Shown here: positions 5,345 to 5,922 of the stretch, in pieces
Layout: each line of letters starts with the position of its first letter
Numbering within the stretch: the stretch's first letter is position 1
Source: Chloroflexota bacterium
GTDB lineage: Bacteria > Chloroflexota > Chloroflexia > Thermomicrobiales > UBA6265
Length of the DNA: 5,922 bases
Assembly: GCA_023415845.1 (NCBI GenBank)
Contig: JAEZJB010000295.1
Coordinates: 1-5,922, forward strand
Reading direction: 5' to 3'
Notes under the pieces: generated by a model
The model's database searches: none
What the model was told of the DNA's origin: nothing
Seen by the model: the letters and a program-made list of their open reading frames with translations, nothing else
Made by a program: the position numbers and the translations under genes

Positions 5345-5922
5345 GTGCGAATCGTTACCTGGAACTGCAAAGGGGGATTTGCCCGCAAGCTGCCGATGGT
5401 CCAGTCACTCACCTCCGATCTCCTGGTCCTCCAGGAAGTCTCGCTCCGCCACTGCGAGCAGTTGGACTGGGGACCGTTTCTCTGGACCGGCCGGGGACAT
5501 CGCGGGGTGGCCGTCATCTCCTGCACGGGACGCCCGATTCATATGGACCCGTCGTTCGATCCCCAGTTAGCGCATTTTCTGCCCGTAGTCACCGATGGAG
5601 TCCATGTGCTGGCCTGCTGGGCGTCGGTGCTGACCCCAACTGTGCGCTACGTGCGCCTGCTTCACAGGGCGCTGGACCACTACGCCGCCTTCGTCAACCA
5701 CACCCCCGGCATCCTGCTTGGCGATCTCAACAGCTCCACCGTCTTCGACACCAAACACAGTCACCTGAGTCACACCCTGCTGGTCGAGCGCCTCTCCAAT
5801 CAGGGCTATGCGAGCCTCTGGCATCATCAGCAGGGCGAACGGCACGGCGAGGAATCGCGCCCCACCTTCTACATGTACCGCCGCTCGGAACGCACCTGGC
5901 ATCTCGACTACGTCTTCCTGAC
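5345..5922 (+). CDS. Endonuclease/exonuclease/phosphatase family protein, 3' end missing
   Basis: An open frame of 192 codons starting with GTG runs off the right edge. It carries the metal-dependent phosphodiesterase signatures of the EEP superfamily (DNase I, exonuclease III, sphingomyelinase-like). These are RIVTWNC with Asn7, LLVLQEV with Glu31 as metal ligand, ILLGDLNSS with Asp127 and Asn129, RPTFYMY (172-178), and the catalytic His186 in WHLDYVF. The GTG is chosen because strand 1 (VRIVTWNC) begins there as in relatives, with AGGGAG 10 bases and GGGAG 4 bases upstream; an in-frame GTG at 5300 is a less likely alternative. Only the last few tens of residues should be missing. There is no signal peptide, so it is probably cytoplasmic. 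Whether it cuts nucleic acid, phospholipid or another phosphoester cannot be told from the motifs. Confidence 0.87.
   Translation, partial: MRIVTWNCKGGFARKLPMVQSLTSDLLVLQEVSLRHCEQLDWGPFLWTGRGHRGVAVISCTGRPIHMDPSFDPQLAHFLPVVTDGVHVLACWASVLTPTVRYVRLLHRALDHYAAFVNHTPGILLGDLNSSTVFDTKHSHLSHTLLVERLSNQGYASLWHHQQGERHGEESRPTFYMYRRSERTWHLDYVFL

Overview
The window is a GC-rich bacterial segment. It most likely comes from Chloroflexota class Thermomicrobia, a relative of Sphaerobacter. That placement is an inference from three things: the base composition, a Tat-exported sugar-type binding protein with an Ala/Ser/Pro/Glu-rich linker after its signal peptide, and a bacterial queuosine-salvage protein (DUF2419/Qng1), a family known from Sphaerobacter thermophilus. 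No rRNA, tRNA, mobile element or CRISPR array was found.

Left part (1-2629). The 3' end of an alpha/beta hydrolase gene (+) converges on a complete ABC-transporter solute-binding protein gene (-, 502-2319). A strong 13-bp hairpin terminator lies between them. The binding protein has a Tat signal, an unusual cysteine-bearing extension before it, and a clear ribosome binding site that fixes its start. The 310 bp upstream is a divergent regulatory region with two neighbouring palindromes and a good -10 hexamer facing right.

Middle (2630-4214). A complete 346-codon qng1-type gene (queuosine 5'-phosphate N-glycohydrolase, queuine salvage) is followed by 544 bp without a convincing gene. This gap holds the most notable signal in the window: DnaA boxes, two of them perfect TTATCCACA matches (one per strand) and four one-mismatch boxes. 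Five of the six are packed in one orientation within 83 bp at 3957-4039. A locally AT-rich stretch lies to the left. This looks like a chromosomal (or second-replicon) replication origin, although dnaA itself is not in the window.

Right part (4215-5922). A CsoR/DUF156 metal-responsive repressor with the complete Cys-His-Cys copper-ligand set lies just right of the origin-like region. Overlapping inverted repeats upstream could be its operator, and a rho-independent terminator follows. After a featureless gap come a small 85-residue protein of unknown family, a GC-rich hairpin, and an endonuclease/exonuclease/phosphatase-family gene that runs off the right edge with all its main catalytic motifs visible.

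The genes do not form one pathway. They look like separately transcribed units (transport, tRNA-nucleobase salvage, copper sensing, nuclease/phosphatase) arranged around a possible replication origin.
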